The notes beneath the pieces were generated by a model that was not told the origin of the DNA, did not search any database, and worked only from the letters and a program-made list of their open reading frames with translations. Shown piece by piece: positions 52,392 through 61,773 of a stretch of DNA of 64,000 nt; position 1 is the stretch's first letter, and the number at the start of each line of letters is the position of its first letter. This stretch comes from Kangiellaceae bacterium (GTDB taxonomy: Bacteria; Pseudomonadota; Gammaproteobacteria; Enterobacterales; Kangiellaceae): contig JAPHTP010000113.1 in NCBI GenBank assembly GCA_026196875.1, positions 1 through 64,000 on the forward strand, read 5' to 3'. A program made the position numbers and the translations under genes.

Positions 52392-54686
52392 ATGAAGTTA
52401 GACGATATTAGATTTCACCAAACCGGCTGGTTTTACCTACTAGTCCTAGTCATTCTCGGCTTTGGGTGGAGTTTAATGAACGGGTTATTTAGCGAAGTTA
52501 ATCAGTGGAATCGAGAATTGCTTTATCGAGTAATTCCGCAATCGTCATCGCCTTCGAAAGCTGTTTGGGTTGATGTTAAAAGCAATATCATCACCAATAC
52601 GACATCTGAATCCCGACTTTTTCAGCTACTCGATAAGTACCCCAATAGTCATTTGGTGATCATTAGTAAAAATGAATCTGCGGCTACCCAGTTCCTTCGT
52701 TCTTATTTGGTGGCTAAGGAGGATACTCAAAACTCGCAGCCTGCCAGGCAGCTTCTAATTGCGACTGAAAACAAAATTAGTGGCAATAGATTTACCAATG
52801 CTGTCGAAAAGCTTGATTGGGTAAGTCAGAATTTTGGTCGCATTCCGCGTATTCAAAGTGTTTACTTCAATGATTCCGAGGTTAGCTATGCCCCACTAAT
52901 CTTTAACCGTGGAGCAGCTCCTCTAATTTGGCAAGATGGGGGAACCCTCTATCCCAGTTTATTTGCGTCGTTGATAAAAATATTTGACTCTTCGAAGACG
53001 TTTCAATTGACCAACCAGTTGAATCTGATTTTGAATTCGGAGCAAGTGGAATGGCCATTAGGTCTTACCGGCGAAGTTTTTTATGCCGGGAACTCTCTTC
53101 CGCTCATTCAATTGGATCAGTTGTTATCGGCAAACAGTGTCGATAGCCCGAAACTAATTATTATTGATGATGGAACATACAAGAATGCCCATCACACAAA
53201 TCAATTAATCGCCCGGCTAGAACAGCAAAACTATCTGTCAATTAACTGGCTAACCTGGATAATGGGATTTGGATTATTGTTACTGTCGACTTGGCTTATT
53301 GTCTACTTGTCCAATCGCTCCATGCTAGTTCAGCTGATTAACATTATTGTTTTGCTCTCTCTTGCGGTAATTGGTCAATATATTTTATTTAGCCAGCTCC
53401 AATGGGTTTCGATAATTCCTGCGAGCATTATCTTGCTTTTGGTTGCGGTTATTTTAAATGCGTATCAAGCAGAAAAAAGACGTTTTCTAAAGCTGCAAAA
53501 CTTAAATAGCGAATTATTAGAAACTAGTGTTCCGGTGTTTTATGAAACTCGCCAGCTAGAAAAAATAAAACCATGGCTCGATTCTGTAAGACCTCGAGCA
53601 GAGCTTATGGAAAAGGTATTTGACGTAGCCCTTCAAGCCGAAAGTGAAAATAACAAGACACTTGCGCTAAAACTTTTTGAGTGGATGGAATGCCAGCCGA
53701 TTGAGCATTCGGGCGCAGTTCAAAAATTGGCTGAGTATCGCGTGCAAGATGAGCAAGAAAGCTCTGACGATTTAGATAAAACGCTAGTCATCTCGCCTGG
53801 ACAATCGTCCCCCGGAACCATTTCAAATCCCGCCTTACAAATAGAAAATTTTGGTCGGTATCAGGTCGAGGGGATCCTAGGTAAAGGGGCGATGGGAATC
53901 GTGTTCCAAGGCGTTGACCCGAAAATCAATCGCCACGTCGCAATCAAAACGCTTCAGCTCAGCGTTGATGAATTTGATGAAGGGTTCAAAGAAACTAAAG
54001 AGCGTTTTTTCCGTGAGGCGGAAACCGCGGGAAATCTGAGTCACGCTAACATTGTGACTATTTACGATGTTGGGGAAGAGGGTGAGCTTGGCTATATCGC
54101 CATGGATCTGTTGACCGGGGCTCCGCTTTCCAATTTCTTAAAGTCCGATAACTTACTGCCGGCCCCCTTGATATATCAATTGATGATCCAAATAACTGAT
54201 GCTCTGGATTATGCGCATAAGCAGAACGTCGTTCACCGAGATATAAAACCAGCCAACATTATTTATGATGATGAAATTCAACGCGTTACTCTAACTGATT
54301 TCGGGATTGCCTGTGTAACTGATCAAAGTAAGACACGTACAGGCACGATTATGGGAAGCCCATTTTATATGTCGCCGGAACAAGTACTTGGAGAGAGGGT
54401 AGATGGGCGTAGTGATATATTTAGCCTCGGGGTAACTTTTTACCAGCTACTTAGCGGTCATTTACCATTTAGCGGCGAATCAATCGCTAGTGTGGCTTTT
54501 CACATTACTAAGACCAAACATCAATCTGTGCGCAGTTGGAATAGTAAGTTATCGGCAAGTGCTGTTAGGATAACGAATAAAGCGATGCATAAGGATGCAA
54601 CCAAACGATATCAAACGATGTTTGAATTTAAACAGGCGTTAATTAGCGCCTTAAAAAGGGACTATAAAAAGGCGCCAATTGTATGA
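52392..54686 (+). CDS. Membrane Ser/Thr protein kinase with CHASE2-like sensor
   Basis: The 764-residue protein has one N-terminal transmembrane helix (about 12-33), a roughly 250-residue extracytoplasmic region resembling a degenerate CHASE2 domain, three closely spaced helices (about 286-360), and a C-terminal Hanks-type kinase (about 488-757). The kinase is complete: glycine loop GKGAMGIV, VAIKTL lysine, VVHRDIKPANI and TDFGIA. It probably senses an envelope signal and phosphorylates FHA-bound or regulatory targets. Its stop overlaps the phosphatase start. Confidence 0.88.
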   Translation: MKLDDIRFHQTGWFYLLVLVILGFGWSLMNGLFSEVNQWNRELLYRVIPQSSSPSKAVWVDVKSNIITNTTSESRLFQLLDKYPNSHLVIISKNESAATQFLRSYLVAKEDTQNSQPARQLLIATENKISGNRFTNAVEKLDWVSQNFGRIPRIQSVYFNDSEVSYAPLIFNRGAAPLIWQDGGTLYPSLFASLIKIFDSSKTFQLTNQLNLILNSEQVEWPLGLTGEVFYAGNSLPLIQLDQLLSANSVDSPKLIIIDDGTYKNAHHTNQLIARLEQQNYLSINWLTWIMGFGLLLLSTWLIVYLSNRSMLVQLINIIVLLSLAVIGQYILFSQLQWVSIIPASIILLLVAVILNAYQAEKRRFLKLQNLNSELLETSVPVFYETRQLEKIKPWLDSVRPRAELMEKVFDVALQAESENNKTLALKLFEWMECQPIEHSGAVQKLAEYRVQDEQESSDDLDKTLVISPGQSSPGTISNPALQIENFGRYQVEGILGKGAMGIVFQGVDPKINRHVAIKTLQLSVDEFDEGFKETKERFFREAETAGNLSHANIVTIYDVGEEGELGYIAMDLLTGAPLSNFLKSDNLLPAPLIYQLMIQITDALDYAHKQNVVHRDIKPANIIYDDEIQRVTLTDFGIACVTDQSKTRTGTIMGSPFYMSPEQVLGERVDGRSDIFSLGVTFYQLLSGHLPFSGESIASVAFHITKTKHQSVRSWNSKLSASAVRITNKAMHKDATKRYQTMFEFKQALISALKRDYKKAPIV

Positions 54687-55429
54687 TCTATCGAGTGCAG
54701 ACTAGCTGTGATCAAGGAGATGTAAGACCAAACAATGAAGATGCAATTCGCTATGGTTCGGTGGCGGAACTCGGTTGCTTTTGGGTTGCCGTAGCTGATG
54801 GAATGGGTGGCCATAAAGCGGGTGAAGTGGCGAGCGCGATGTTGGTCGAATACGCAGAAAGCCAATTGTCTGATTTATTAGAAATTCCTCAAGATGGCTG
54901 GTTAGCATTTTTGGTTCGCGTGCTAGAAGAAGCTAATTTCAACATATTTAACGCCGCCGAGGAAAACGAAGAATATTCAGGGATGGGAACAACCGGCGTA
55001 ATTATGGTTTGTATGCATAATTGTGCCTACGTAGCGTGGGTTGGTGATTCTCGGGCTTATCTGTTTAGGCAAGGCTTGCTGCAGCAACTTACTCAAGACC
55101 ATACCATGATCCAGTATTTGTTAGATAAAGGGTCCATTTCAGAAGAAGAAGCCGCGCGGTCAAATACCAAGCATTTATTGTCTCGAGCAATCGGAGCCAA
55201 AGATGAGGTTGAAGTTGATGCCATTAGTCGTTCGCTAGAAAATGGAGATGTATTAATGTTGTCAACTGACGGGGTGCATGACCACTTAGCTGAGGCGGTG
55301 ATAGCTGGATATTTAGCCCAGTCTGAAAATGGGAACAAGGTGACGGATTTGATGGTCAAACAAGCGATTGATGATGGTAGTAGAGATAATTTGACCTTAG
55401 CGGTTATCAATTTAGAAAATGATGATTAG
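54683..55429 (+). CDS. PP2C-type Ser/Thr protein phosphatase
   Basis: The 248-residue phosphatase shows the PPM metal-binding motifs: QGDVRPNNEDA, VAVADGMGGHKAGE, SGMGTTGVIM, WVGDSRAYL, LSTDGVHD and GSRDNLTLAVI. It should reverse phosphorylation by the overlapping upstream kinase gene (ATGA overlap). Such pairs occur in type VI secretion loci, but no secretion genes are seen here. Confidence 0.93.
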   Translation: MIYRVQTSCDQGDVRPNNEDAIRYGSVAELGCFWVAVADGMGGHKAGEVASAMLVEYAESQLSDLLEIPQDGWLAFLVRVLEEANFNIFNAAEENEEYSGMGTTGVIMVCMHNCAYVAWVGDSRAYLFRQGLLQQLTQDHTMIQYLLDKGSISEEEAARSNTKHLLSRAIGAKDEVEVDAISRSLENGDVLMLSTDGVHDHLAEAVIAGYLAQSENGNKVTDLMVKQAIDDGSRDNLTLAVINLENDD

Positions 55430-55552
55430 CTCCCCATAGTTGTATTTATGGCAAAAGACGAATCTGAGACTTAAGGAATAGTGTGAAGTTGTGGCACAAA
55501 TTTAGGGACAAATTCAGTAAAATAAATTTTTAATTCAAATCCGGAGTACCCG

Positions 55553-55900
55553 ATGGCTTACCTAGCACTGATTGTTGAAGATGTTGTAATCAATAAGTGG
55601 GAATTAAATGACGAAGTCATAATTTTGGGCCGAGCTAAAGATTGTGATATTCAAATTGATGACCAGTCAGTAAGCTCAAAACATGCGAGAGTAGTGGTCG
55701 AGCAAGATCCTTACCTGGATAATGCTAAAAACATCTATTTGGAAGATTTAAAGAGTACAAATGGCACTAGCTTAAATGGCAAACCTGTTTCTCATCAGAA
55801 ATTAGTTGATGGAGATATGATTAAGATAGGGTTTAATCAGTTTCGATTTGTTGCCAATGAAAGCAAAGGACTAGACGATACTGCGGTAATTCTGAGTTAG
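55553..55900 (+). CDS. FHA-domain protein
   Basis: The 115-residue protein is a single forkhead-associated domain that binds phosphothreonine. Core motifs are ILGRAKDCDIQID, SVSSKHARV and LKSTNGTSLNG. It follows the kinase and phosphatase genes and is likely a reader of their signal. A CGGAG site precedes the ATG, and the 123-base gap may hold its own promoter. Confidence 0.92.
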   Translation: MAYLALIVEDVVINKWELNDEVIILGRAKDCDIQIDDQSVSSKHARVVVEQDPYLDNAKNIYLEDLKSTNGTSLNGKPVSHQKLVDGDMIKIGFNQFRFVANESKGLDDTAVILS

Positions 55901-56027
55901 ATTTCCTTTTGGATTCGATTAGATAATCTCAAGGAATAAATGCACTTCGGTTTCGTTTTAATCTTATGTTTGTGTTTAATAATGATTACTTGTCCGAAAA
56001 GTAGTCAACTAATAAAAGGAAAATAAT

Positions 56028-56939
56028 ATGGAAGGTGGATATATTGCACTCGCTATTTTGGGCGTCATTATTGTTCTGTTTTTCTTAGGGGTTAAAACAG
56101 TACCGCAAGGAAACGAATATACGATAGAAAGGTTTGGAAAATACACCAAAAGTTTACGGCCTGGATTGAGTTTTATAATTCCATTAATTGAAGCGGTTGG
56201 AGCAAAAGTTAATATGATGGAACAGGTACTCGATATACCTGAGCAACAAGTCATTTCACAAGATAACGCCACGGTGACAATCGACGCGGTCTGTTTTTTC
56301 CAAGTGGTAGATTCTGCTCAAGCTATTTATGAAGTAAATGACCTTGAACGCGCAATGCAAAATTTGGTAATGACTAATATCCGTACCGTGTTAGGTTCAA
56401 TGGATTTGGATGAGATGTTGTCTAAACGGGATCAAATCAACGCAAGAATTCTAGGTATCGTTGACGAGGCGACAAACCCTTGGGGAGTTAAAGTGACCCG
56501 TATCGAAATTAAAGATATTCTACCGCCTAAAGACTTGGTCAACGCTATGGCACAGCAGATGAAAGCTGAGCGTATTAAGCGTGCTCAAATATTGGAAGCT
56601 GAAGGTGAAAAACAGTCGGCAATACTGAAAGCAGAAGGGCAAAAGGAAGCGGAAATTCGCCAAGCGGAAGGTGAAAGGCAGGCTGCTTTCCTTGAAGCGG
56701 AAGCAAGAGAAAGACAAGCTCAAGCCGAAGCAGCTGCCACCAATATGGTATCTGAGGCGATTGCAAAAGGTGATATCCAGGCGATTAACTATTTCGTATC
56801 GCAAAAATACATTGAGGCTTTGGCTGATATCGGGAAAGCTGAAAATAGCAAATTAGTGATGATGCCTCTAGAGGCTGGTTCAGTCATCGGTTCTATTGCA
56901 GGAATCGCGGAAATCGCGAAAGCGACTAAGAACGTGTAA
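56028..56939 (+). CDS. qmcA: SPFH/stomatin family membrane protein (QmcA-like)
   Basis: The 303-residue protein has an N-terminal membrane helix (about 5-23), the SPFH/band-7 domain ([19 protein letters not shown] to ILPPKDL) and a coiled tail of EAEGE/KAEGQ repeats. Such proteins oligomerise and organise membrane microdomains and protease access. It is followed by an NfeD gene, the usual partner. Confidence 0.88.
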   Translation: MEGGYIALAILGVIIVLFFLGVKTVPQGNEYTIERFGKYTKSLRPGLSFIIPLIEAVGAKVNMMEQVLDIPEQQVISQDNATVTIDAVCFFQVVDSAQAIYEVNDLERAMQNLVMTNIRTVLGSMDLDEMLSKRDQINARILGIVDEATNPWGVKVTRIEIKDILPPKDLVNAMAQQMKAERIKRAQILEAEGEKQSAILKAEGQKEAEIRQAEGERQAAFLEAEARERQAQAEAAATNMVSEAIAKGDIQAINYFVSQKYIEALADIGKAENSKLVMMPLEAGSVIGSIAGIAEIAKATKNV

Positions 56940-57003
56940 ATAAAATCCTAGTCTCGGTATTAATTGGGCGCCGAAAGGTGCTCTATAAGTGGAGGACACT
57001 GAT

Positions 57004-57450
57004 TTGGAAGAAATAGTTTATTGGCATTGGGTTGTTTTCGGCCTTGTTCTGATTATTCTCGAAATGTTCGTGCCTGGCGCAGTATTTTTATGGTTTGGCG
57101 CGAGTGCAGTTGTTGTTGGTGGTCTGCTTTTTTTGTTCCCAGGAATAGGATGGGAATGGCAAGTGTTAATTTTCACTGCTCTTTCAATAGTAAGTTTGTA
57201 TAGTTGGAAGAAAATACGGAAAAATGCTCCTGAGGATGACACAGAGTCTGGAACATTAAACCAGAGAGGAAAAGCACTAATTGGGCGTCAAACTCCGCTG
57301 GTAGAGGCTATTAGTAATGGAGTCGGTCGAGTGCAAATCGATGATACTTTTTGGCGGGTTGAAGGAGATGACCTCGCTCAAGGGGAGCTAGTTAAAGTTA
57401 TTGATACCGACGGCGCTACCTTAAAAGTTGTTGCCACAACGAATAATTGA
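57004..57450 (+). CDS. NfeD-like membrane protein
   Basis: The 148-residue product has three or four hydrophobic helices in the first 75 residues and a C-terminal OB-fold (LIGRQTPLVEAISNG, VKVIDTDGATLKV). It is the usual partner of SPFH proteins. The frame opens at GTG 56989, but GGAGG eight bases before the TTG at 57004 supports the shorter form starting MEEIVYWHW. Confidence 0.88.
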   Translation: MEEIVYWHWVVFGLVLIILEMFVPGAVFLWFGASAVVVGGLLFLFPGIGWEWQVLIFTALSIVSLYSWKKIRKNAPEDDTESGTLNQRGKALIGRQTPLVEAISNGVGRVQIDDTFWRVEGDDLAQGELVKVIDTDGATLKVVATTNN

Positions 57451-57487
57451 TTTGTAAAAACAATTAAATCAATAAGTTATATATGGG

Positions 57488-57515
57488 AGCCGAGTAGTAT
57501 AAACTCGGCTTTTTT
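57488..57515 (+). terminator. Rho-independent terminator after nfeD
   Basis: AGCCGAGT pairs with ACTCGGCT, followed by TTTTTT. Confidence 0.9.
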
Positions 57516-57678
57516 ACTTCCGAATAATTCCCAAAGAGCATGGTCAAAACCCCATAGATCAAGGCCTGCAGTGTGTGTATAATGCCTTCCCCTCTAATTA
57601 ATATTTAGAGCCATATTTAGTCTGAAATTGTTAGATTAAAGTTGATTCTCAACGATTTCTATTTCAAAAAGGTCGAAC

Positions 57679-58101
57679 ATGAACGAATTTGTACAATTTG
57701 CAACTGATAACTGGCAATTATCCGGTGCTTGGCTGGTGGTTGCATTTGTTTTGCTATCAATTCAAATCAAGCTTACTGCCCTGGGGCCGAAATCTTTAAC
57801 TCCGCAACTGTTAACTCATTCTGTCAATCGCGATGATGCGGTTGTCATTGATATTCGCGGTCAAGCAGATTTTAATAAGGGCCATATTCAAGGTGCAGTT
57901 AATGTTCCGCTCAGTAAAATAAAAGAAAACACAAAAGACCTTGAAAAATATAAACAGAGACCCATTATTATGGTTTGCGCTAACGGCATCCAGGTTGCTG
58001 CAGCTTGCCAAATCCTTAAAAAAGCTGGATTTGAACAAGTAAACAAGCTGTCTGGCGGAATGGCGTCTTGGGTTGGGGAAAATTTGCCGGTTGTTAAATA
58101 G
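57679..58101 (+). CDS. yibN: Rhodanese-like membrane-anchored protein YibN
   Basis: The 140-residue protein has one N-terminal helix (about 15-33) and a rhodanese domain with VVIDIRGQADFNKGHI, catalytic cysteine in MVCANGIQ and KLSGGMASW. Rhodaneses handle sulfur transfer; YibN's precise role is unclear. The yibN-secB-gpsA order is conserved in gammaproteobacteria, but grxC, often between yibN and secB, is absent here. Confidence 0.9.
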   Translation: MNEFVQFATDNWQLSGAWLVVAFVLLSIQIKLTALGPKSLTPQLLTHSVNRDDAVVIDIRGQADFNKGHIQGAVNVPLSKIKENTKDLEKYKQRPIIMVCANGIQVAAACQILKKAGFEQVNKLSGGMASWVGENLPVVK

Positions 58102-58198
58102 TTGATAGTAATCAATTTGATTAATTATTAATGCTTTAAATTAAGACGACCATAATCCAGCAAGAATTTTAAAAAATTGAAACAAAAAGAGAGAAGTT

Positions 58199-58723
58199 AT
58201 GACTGATCAAGTAGAAAACAATGCAGAAGCGGCAGCAGCAGAAGGTCAACAAGCGCCACAATTTGCCATTCAACGCATTTATGTAAAAGACATTTCTTTT
58301 GAAGCACCAAATTTACCAGAGCTTTTTAACACTGAGTTCAAGCCTGAAGTTAAAATGGAAATGAACAGCAAGTCTCGTCAAGTTGCTGATAATAACTTTG
58401 AAGTTGTTTTAAGCGTTACGCTTAGCGCAGAAGTAGAAGGTAAAACAGCGTTCTTAGCAGAAGTTCAACAAGCTGGTTTATTCTTTATCAATGGTTTTAA
58501 CGAACAGCAAACGCACCAGTTACTCGGCGCAGCAGCACCAGAGTCACTATATCCATATGTACGTGAAGCAGTTGCTAACTTGGTTGGTCGTACTGGTTTC
58601 CCTGCAATTCAATTAGCGCCTGTTAATTTCATGGGGTTATACATGGAACGCATGGCAAAAGCTCAAGCAGAAGCAAACGGTGAAGGCGGCGCAGCTGAAG
58701 CTGGTTCAGAAACAGTTCAATAA
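58199..58723 (+). CDS. secB: Protein-export chaperone SecB
   Basis: SecB holds preproteins unfolded and passes them to SecA. The 174 residues include IQRIYVKDISFEAPN, LAEVQQAGLFFINGF and FPAIQLAPVNFMGLY, with an Ala/Glu-rich N-terminus and an acidic C-terminal tail. An AGAGAAG site precedes the ATG. Confidence 0.97.
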   Translation: MTDQVENNAEAAAAEGQQAPQFAIQRIYVKDISFEAPNLPELFNTEFKPEVKMEMNSKSRQVADNNFEVVLSVTLSAEVEGKTAFLAEVQQAGLFFINGFNEQQTHQLLGAAAPESLYPYVREAVANLVGRTGFPAIQLAPVNFMGLYMERMAKAQAEANGEGGAAEAGSETVQ

Positions 58724-58829
58724 GAAACTGTTTTAAAGACTTCTTGATCTCGTTCCAGTGATCTTAATTTAGAATTTTTGATTGCTGGAATGGTCGAAGT
58801 CTAACCATGTCCTTTGTCTGAGACTATCT

Positions 58830-59843
58830 ATGTCTGACATTAAACAATCTCCAATTGTTGTACTAGGTGCCGGCTCTTTCGGAACTGCACTAGCCATTTT
58901 GCTTGCGCGTAATGGTAATCAAACTCGACTGTGGGGACGTGACGAGTCTCAAATGGGCAAAGCTAATGAGGCTCGCATAAACACCAGGTATCTTCCAGAC
59001 GTACCCTTGCCTGACAATCTCGAAGTGACTTCAGACTTTGAAGTAGCGACAAAAGGTGCAAAAGACATATTAGTCGTGACGCCAAGCTATGCTTTTTCCG
59101 AGACCTTGGCAAAACTTAAGCAACATGGAGAGGCTGGCCTTCGCATCGTATGGGCGTGTAAAGGATTAGAGCCGGAAACTGCAGATTTTTTAGAAAATCG
59201 GGTGGTTGAGATCTTTGGGCAAGATTGCCCTAAAGCCGTGCTTTCGGGGCCAACATTTGCGCAGGAATTAGCAGTAGGTTCGCCAACCGCGATTACGCTG
59301 GCTGCGGATAACGGACTGTTTGCGCAAGATTTAAGTAGCAGACTTGTAAATGAAACTTTCCGTATTTATCTATCTTCCGACTTAAAAGGTGTCCAGTTTG
59401 GCGGCGCATTTAAAAACATTGTTGCGATAGGCGCTGGCATCGCTGATGGTCTTGGGTTTGGTGCCAATGCAAGGACCGCCTTAGTGACCCGAGGTCTCGC
59501 GGAAATGATGCGGTTAGGCGAACAACTGGGTGGCAGAACCGAAACGTTCACTGGAATGGCCGGGCTAGGAGATCTTGTACTAACCTGTACTGACAACCAG
59601 TCGCGCAACCGACGTTATGGCCTGGCACTTGGAAAAGGGGCTAGTGTGGTGCAAGCTGCTGCTGAAATTGGGCAAGTAGTCGAAGGGGTACGTAATGCTA
59701 AAGAAGTTTTCCACCTAGCTAAGAAGCTGGGAGTGGATATGCCAATTTGCAGCGCTATTTACAGTATTTTATACCTTAACCAGGATCCAAGATTAGCAGC
59801 CAAGGAGTTGTTAACCCGAACAATGAAAGTAGAGGGTGATTAA
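58830..59843 (+). CDS. gpsA: Glycerol-3-phosphate dehydrogenase (NAD(P)+)
   Basis: GpsA makes sn-glycerol-3-phosphate for phospholipids. The start at 58830 (MSDIKQSPIVVLGAGSFGTA) gives 337 residues; the longer frame from 58782 adds an unlike N-terminus. Motifs are GAGSFGTALA, SGPTFAQELA, FKNIVAIGAGIADGL with the catalytic lysine, and GLGDLVLTCT. It follows secB as in E. coli; no cysE is present. Confidence 0.96.
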   Translation: MSDIKQSPIVVLGAGSFGTALAILLARNGNQTRLWGRDESQMGKANEARINTRYLPDVPLPDNLEVTSDFEVATKGAKDILVVTPSYAFSETLAKLKQHGEAGLRIVWACKGLEPETADFLENRVVEIFGQDCPKAVLSGPTFAQELAVGSPTAITLAADNGLFAQDLSSRLVNETFRIYLSSDLKGVQFGGAFKNIVAIGAGIADGLGFGANARTALVTRGLAEMMRLGEQLGGRTETFTGMAGLGDLVLTCTDNQSRNRRYGLALGKGASVVQAAAEIGQVVEGVRNAKEVFHLAKKLGVDMPICSAIYSILYLNQDPRLAAKELLTRTMKVEGD

Positions 59844-59871
59844 GCCCTCGGTAATTGTTTGTCATTTCTTC

Positions 59872-60354
59872 CTATTCTGGCATTGGTGGTAACCATGCCC
59901 CGTCAAAATCCAATTGTCTCCAGGCTTCGTAAATAAACACTGCGACGCTATTTGATAAATTGAGGCTGCGGCTATTTTCTACCATTGGTAACCTGAGAAT
60001 ATTTTCAAATTTCATGCTGTCTAAAATTTCTGCTGGCAACCCACGAGATTCAGGGCCAAATAGTAAGTAGTCACCTTCATTGAATGAAGCTTTTGAAGGC
60101 AATGTTCTTCCTTTAGTCGAACAAGCAAATATTCGTTCGGGTTGTTCATTAGATAAAAATTGCGAGTAATCCTTGTGGATATTTATATCGGCAAATTCAT
60201 GATAATCAAGTCCTGCTCGTCTAAGCCGCTTATCATCCAATTCAAATCCACAAGGTTCGATGATATGAAGGTTAAATCCAGTGTTGGCACAAAGCCTAAT
60301 GATGTTTCCTGTATTAGGAGGGATCTCTGGTTCAAATAAAACAATATTAAGCAT
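59872..60354 (-). CDS. trmL: tRNA (cytidine/uridine-34-2'-O)-methyltransferase TrmL
   Basis: TrmL methylates the wobble ribose of tRNA-Leu isoacceptors. The 160 residues have the SPOUT trefoil-knot motifs [29 protein letters not shown] and [19 protein letters not shown]. It is convergent with gpsA and follows glnG on the minus strand. Confidence 0.96.
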   Translation of the reverse strand: MLNIVLFEPEIPPNTGNIIRLCANTGFNLHIIEPCGFELDDKRLRRAGLDYHEFADINIHKDYSQFLSNEQPERIFACSTKGRTLPSKASFNEGDYLLFGPESRGLPAEILDSMKFENILRLPMVENSRSLNLSNSVAVFIYEAWRQLDFDGAWLPPMPE

Positions 60355-60372
60355 TTTTAAGGTATCAAGTTA

Positions 60373-61773
60373 TTAGTTTTCGACTTTAAGCTTGCGGGTT
60401 AAAGTGTTTCTTCCCCAGCCGAGTATTTTAGATGCTTCTGCTTTTTTACCCAAGGTAATTTCTAATGCAGTTTTAATTAATAGCTGCTCAATATCGGACT
60501 GCACTTTAACTAAAGCCAAATGATTGCCTTTTTGATAGTCGCTGATTAACTTGTTTGAGAAGAGCAGTTGCCACTCAGTGGTAGGAGTCGAAGGTACTGA
60601 CTCCTGGGCTATTTCCGGCGGTAAATCTTGTGGCATGATGATTTGGCTATTCGCCATCACCGACAGCCAGCGGCAGGTATTTTCAAGCTGCCTTACATTG
60701 CCGGGCCAATGGTAACCTTGTAAAACCGCCAATGCTTCTGCGCTTACCTGTTTTTTAGGTTCCTCGATTTCTTCGGCAATGGTTGATAAAAAGTGCTCAG
60801 CTAACAAAGGAACGTCACCGCTACGTTGACGTAATGCAGGCAATCTGAGCGGGATAACATTTAGTCTATGGTAGAGATCTTCACGAAATTCTCCGCGCTC
60901 GACTTTTTGGCTTAAATCTTGGTGGGTCGCGGCAATAATTCTAACGTCTACCTTAGTCGGTTGAGTCGAGCCGATGCGATAAAAAGCGCCTTCCGATAGC
61001 ACTCGAAGCAACCGGGTTTGGGTATCAAGAGGCATATCTCCAATTTCATCTAAAAACAACGTACCGCCGTTTGCTTGTTCGAACCTTCCCATATATCTGG
61101 CGTTAGCCCCGGTGAACGCGCCTTTTTCGTGGCCAAACAATTCCGATTCGATTAAATCTTTTGGAATTGCTGCCATATTTAATGCGATAAATGGCGCATG
61201 TTTTCTTGGACTATGCTGGTGCAAAGCGTTAGCCACAAGTTCTTTACCTGTTCCCGATTCTCCGTTAATTAGAACCGTTACTTGAGAATTTGAAAGTCGC
61301 CCAATGGCGCGGTATAGGTCCTGCATCGCGGGCGATTCGCCGATTATCGAAAAAGCCCTTTGTTCCACGGCCTCCGATGTTTCTATCACCGTTTGATGGC
61401 GGGGTAATAACGCGCGATTCACAGTGGCAACTACTTCATCTAAATCGAAGGGTTTAGGTAAATATTCAAATGCCCCTTTCTGATAAGCTTGCACGGCGCT
61501 TTCAAGATCTGAGTGTGCAGTCATAATGATGACGGGTAAATCAGGGTATAATCCTTGGCAGTGAGTTAAGAGTTCGATCCCGCTCTTTCCTTGCATACGA
61601 ACATCAGAAATCAGCAAATCGAATGTCTGATTATTCAACTGGGAAATAGCTTCCTCGCTCGAACAGGTCTGCACAACTTGATGGCCAAGGTCGACTAACA
61701 ATTCATTTAAGACCCAACGAATACTGTCGTCATCGTCTACTAATAACAGTTTTTTACTGCTCAAATCACTCAT
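60373..61773 (-). CDS. glnG: Nitrogen regulation response regulator NtrC
   Basis: NtrC activates sigma-54 promoters under nitrogen limitation. The 466 residues comprise a receiver (D57 in ISDVRMQG), an AAA+ domain with Walker A GESGTGKE, the sigma-54 contact GAFTGA and the R-finger region. A Fis-type helix-turn-helix (AEASKILGWGRNTLTRKLK) closes the protein. The ATG at 61773 overlaps the end of glnL; a TTG at 61785 is possible. Confidence 0.95.
   Translation of the reverse strand: MSDLSSKKLLLVDDDDSIRWVLNELLVDLGHQVVQTCSSEEAISQLNNQTFDLLISDVRMQGKSGIELLTHCQGLYPDLPVIIMTAHSDLESAVQAYQKGAFEYLPKPFDLDEVVATVNRALLPRHQTVIETSEAVEQRAFSIIGESPAMQDLYRAIGRLSNSQVTVLINGESGTGKELVANALHQHSPRKHAPFIALNMAAIPKDLIESELFGHEKGAFTGANARYMGRFEQANGGTLFLDEIGDMPLDTQTRLLRVLSEGAFYRIGSTQPTKVDVRIIAATHQDLSQKVERGEFREDLYHRLNVIPLRLPALRQRSGDVPLLAEHFLSTIAEEIEEPKKQVSAEALAVLQGYHWPGNVRQLENTCRWLSVMANSQIIMPQDLPPEIAQESVPSTPTTEWQLLFSNKLISDYQKGNHLALVKVQSDIEQLLIKTALEITLGKKAEASKILGWGRNTLTRKLKVEN

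Noticed and set aside
52392-57450. Type VI secretion regulatory locus
   Set aside because: Kinase, phosphatase and FHA proteins are present, but no structural secretion genes (tube, sheath, baseplate, ClpV) occur in the window.
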